From Pseudomonadota bacterium (lineage in GTDB: Bacteria > Desulfobacterota > Desulfarculia > Desulfarculales > JAHJDS01): a DNA stretch of 8,061 nt. The position numbers and the translations under genes are program-made. Positions 6,913 to 8,061 of the stretch are shown one piece after another (position 1 is the first letter of the stretch; each line of letters starts with the position of its first letter). A model generated the notes under the pieces. The model worked only from the letters and a program-made list of their open reading frames with translations. It did not search any database and was not told where the DNA came from. The stretch is from NCBI GenBank assembly GCA_018812395.1, contig JAHJDS010000157.1, forward strand, positions 1 to 8,061, read 5' to 3'.

Positions 6913-7416
6913 CTACTCGAAACGGTCCAGGACCCCCGCCAGCTCGCCCTGCCGCAGCCGGCCGAAGACCTGGGTGTCGACCTGCATCACCGGACTCAGC
7001 GAGCAACACCCCAGGCACCTGACCGTGTCCACCGAAAAACGGAAGTCCCGCGTCGTGCCCCCGGGACGGACGCCCAGGAACTTGAGCAGGTTTTCATACA
7101 GCCTCCGGCCGCCGCGGACGTGGCAGGCGGTGCCCAGGCAGACGTGAATCTGATGCCGTCCCCGCGGGGTCAGCGAAAAGCCGCGATAAAAGGTGGCCAG
7201 GCCGTACAGCCGGGACAGGGGAAGGCCGGTCTGTTCCGAGATGCGCTCGATGACGTGCGGCATCAGGTAACCGAGTCGCTGCTGGGCGTCGAGCAGCATG
7301 CCGATCAGGTCCCCGGCCTCGTAGTGGTGCGAGGCCACGATTTCGTCGGCCGCGCCGACGATGTTGTCGGCCAGGGCCAGCCGTTCGGCGTCGGTCATGG
7401 TCGCTGACATTTCCAT
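6913..7416 (-). CDS. NuoE/HydC-like thioredoxin-fold [2Fe-2S] subunit
   Basis: A 167-residue protein of normal NuoE length. The N-terminal helical bundle contains the conserved LLDAQQRLGYLM and GLATFYRGF elements. The thioredoxin-like [2Fe-2S] domain has all four ligands in HVCLGTACHVRG and VRCLGCCSLSPVM. Counting from a GTG two codons earlier in effect (7419 as residue 1) these are C94, C99, C135 and C139, with an extra C138. In complex I and HydABC-type enzymes this subunit packs on NuoF and holds cluster N1a. It is the first gene of the redox operon, 10 bases upstream of the NuoF-like fusion. The start is ambiguous: GTG 7419, ATG 7416 and ATG 7410 all follow a GGGGGTGA element (7420-7427). 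ATG 7410 has the more usual spacing, and ATG 7416 is a compromise. The stop is TAG. Confidence 0.92.
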   Translation of the reverse strand: MEMSATMTDAERLALADNIVGAADEIVASHHYEAGDLIGMLLDAQQRLGYLMPHVIERISEQTGLPLSRLYGLATFYRGFSLTPRGRHQIHVCLGTACHVRGGRRLYENLLKFLGVRPGGTTRDFRFSVDTVRCLGCCSLSPVMQVDTQVFGRLRQGELAGVLDRFE

Positions 7417-7436
7417 CACTCACCCCCGTCCCTTGG

Positions 7437-7452
7437 GGCCGCGACTGCGGCC
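7437..7452 (-). promoter_or_regulatory. GC hairpin in the operon leader
   Basis: GGCCGC (7437-7442) and GCGGCC (7447-7452) form a six-base-pair perfect stem with a four-base loop. It lies about 20-35 bases upstream of the NuoE-like start and ends about ten bases before its Shine-Dalgarno element. It would be in the 5' leader if transcription starts near 7468. It could stabilise the message or affect initiation, but no U-tract follows, so it is not a terminator. Confidence 0.3.
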
Positions 7453-7474
7453 GAATCTTTTCCCTCTACTAAAA

Positions 7475-7504
7475 ACTATACCGCCCCCCTACGGGGGGCG
7501 GCAA
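7475..7504 (-). promoter_or_regulatory. Candidate promoter of the nuoE/nuoF-like operon
   Basis: On the minus strand TTGCCG (-35, 7504-7499; four of six consensus positions) and TATAGT (-10, 7480-7475; five of six) are 18 bases apart. The start would be near 7468, giving a leader of about 50 bases. The whole spacer lies within the perfect inverted repeat 7481-7501. The same bases can be read as a terminator for the upstream response regulator gene, so the two calls compete or coexist. Confidence 0.4.
7481..7501 (-). terminator. Perfect 9-bp GC hairpin, probable terminator of the response regulator gene
   Basis: CCGCCCCCC (7481-7489) and GGGGGGCGG (7493-7501) are exact reverse complements around a three-base loop. 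Read on the minus strand, the hairpin is followed by TATAGTTTTTAG, an imperfect T-tract, 70-90 bases after the response regulator stop. This fits a rho-independent terminator with a mediocre tail. Nothing is transcribed toward it on the plus strand within the window. Confidence 0.45.
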
Positions 7505-7513
7505 TTGGCCACC

Positions 7514-7547
7514 TTACCTATTTTTTCTCCCGGGATTACCTAATTTT
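7514..7547 (+). promoter_or_regulatory. 22-bp-spaced TTACCTA direct repeats, possible activator sites
   Basis: TTACCTA followed by a T-run (7514-7526) and TTACCTA followed by ATTTT (7536-7547) are direct repeats with start-to-start spacing of 22 bases, about two helical turns. An eight-base palindrome TCCCGGGA (7528-7535) lies between them. They sit about 10 bases upstream of the candidate -35 at 7504-7499, centred near -49 and -71. The first contains TACCTAT, an exact match to the E. coli NarL heptamer TACYYMT; the second has one mismatch (TACCTAA). The neighbouring gene encodes a NarL/FixJ-type regulator. Binding is inference. Confidence 0.35.
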
Positions 7548-7573
7548 CGGCCGGGTTCGACCTAACCGCCGGG

Positions 7574-8061
7574 TCAGGGCTCGACCAGGTGATGGCGCAC
7601 CGCGAAACGGACCAGGTCCGACAGGGTGTGAACGCCCAGCTTCTGCTGAACGTTCGAGCGATGGGCCTCCACCGTCCGGACGCTGATGCACAGCTTGTCG
7701 GCGATCTCCTTTTTGTGCAGCCCCTCGGCCAACAGCTTGAGAACCTCCTCCTCGCGCCGGGTCAAACGCCCCTTGCCCTGCTTCAGGGCGCGACGGCCGT
7801 TGGTGTCGCCGGTCAGGAAACCCTTGACCACCAACTCGGACACGGGCGGGCACAGGAAGAACTCGCCCCCCATGACGCAGTCGATGGCCTGCAAGACCAT
7901 CGCCGCGTCGACCTTCTTGACCAGATACCCCCGGGCCCCGGCGGCCATGACCTCGTGGACGGACTCGGTGTCGGCGTACATCGTCAGGGCGATGACCCTG
8001 GTCTCGGGTCGAAGGCGGACGATGCGCCGGGTGGCCTCGATGCCGTTCATCTCGGGCATGA
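7574..8061 (-). CDS. NarL/FixJ-family response regulator, N-terminus beyond the right edge
   Basis: The frame is open to the window edge, so the gene is partial. The first visible residues, MPEMNGIEATRR, are the segment that normally follows the phosphoacceptor Asp by three residues, so that Asp lies just outside. Counting from that Met, the switch Thr (ALTMYAD, T26) and conserved Lys (GYLVKK, K48) of the receiver are present. After a linker (residues 80-98) comes a LuxR/GerE-type helix-turn-helix at about 99-158 (LTRREEEVLKLLAEG, then ISVRTVEAHRSNV). It is therefore probably a complete two-component DNA-binding regulator; the kinase is not in view. The internal ATG at 8059 is not the true start. 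The gene ends at TGA 7574, 154 bases before the NuoE-like gene and on the same strand, so it is a candidate regulator of the redox operon. Confidence 0.92.
   Translation of the reverse strand, partial: MPEMNGIEATRRIVRLRPETRVIALTMYADTESVHEVMAAGARGYLVKKVDAAMVLQAIDCVMGGEFFLCPPVSELVVKGFLTGDTNGRRALKQGKGRLTRREEEVLKLLAEGLHKKEIADKLCISVRTVEAHRSNVQQKLGVHTLSDLVRFAVRHHLVEP

Noticed and set aside
2349..7416. Identification as respiratory complex I
   Set aside because: No membrane subunits or NuoB/C/D/I-like proteins are present, the NuoG-like subunit lacks the molybdopterin-like domain, and NuoF carries a GltD fusion. A soluble NAD(H)-linked enzyme fits better.
8057..8059. ATG at 8059 as the response regulator start
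   Set aside because: It is the Met of the conserved MPxMNG segment inside the receiver domain; a start there would lose the phosphoacceptor Asp and half of the fold.

Overview
The window is GC-rich bacterial DNA with strong G/C preference at third codon positions. It is dominated by a minus-strand operon for a soluble, NAD(H)-linked flavin/iron-sulfur oxidoreductase. The gene content points to an anaerobe. The specific fusions (NuoF-like with GltD/NfnB-like, and a ferredoxin with a GcvH-like domain) resemble Desulfobacterota or related syntrophic and sulfate-reducing lineages. That placement is inference from architecture; no marker gene is present.

Layout, left to right. Bases 1-274 hold a possible minus-strand gene start running off the left edge (1-91), two opposed sigma70-like promoters (about 100-128 minus and 151-179 plus), and a roughly 90-base leader with repeated CGGAA/TTCCG elements. 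A plus-strand gene for an unrecognised 167-residue protein follows (275-778) and converges on the main operon, with 21 bases between the stop codons.

The main operon reads right to left. It begins after the C-terminal part of a NarL/FixJ-type response regulator (7574-8061, cut by the right edge). A 154-base intergenic region holds a perfect 9-bp GC hairpin, a candidate promoter and a 22-bp-spaced direct repeat. The operon then encodes a NuoE-like [2Fe-2S] subunit (6913-7416), a 1045-residue NuoF-like protein fused to a GltD/NfnB-like FAD/NAD(P) module (3765-6902), a 459-residue ferredoxin-type subunit ending in a GcvH-like domain (2349-3728), and a protein of three tandem GAF domains (800-2296). 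Gaps are 10-52 bases and the last three genes have good Shine-Dalgarno sequences, so co-transcription is likely.

Taken together, NuoE, NuoF and a NuoG/HoxU-like electron-wire subunit form the NAD(H)-oxidising or -reducing core found in electron-bifurcating hydrogenases and formate dehydrogenases (HydABC/Bfu-type). No hydrogenase, formate dehydrogenase, Hdr or membrane subunit lies in the window, so the catalytic partner is unknown. The most unusual points are the GcvH-like domain, whose lipoyl-lysine position is glutamine; the cysteine-rich linker before it; the C-terminal GltD-like flavoprotein module; and a regulator/sensor pair (response regulator and triple GAF) flanking the redox genes.
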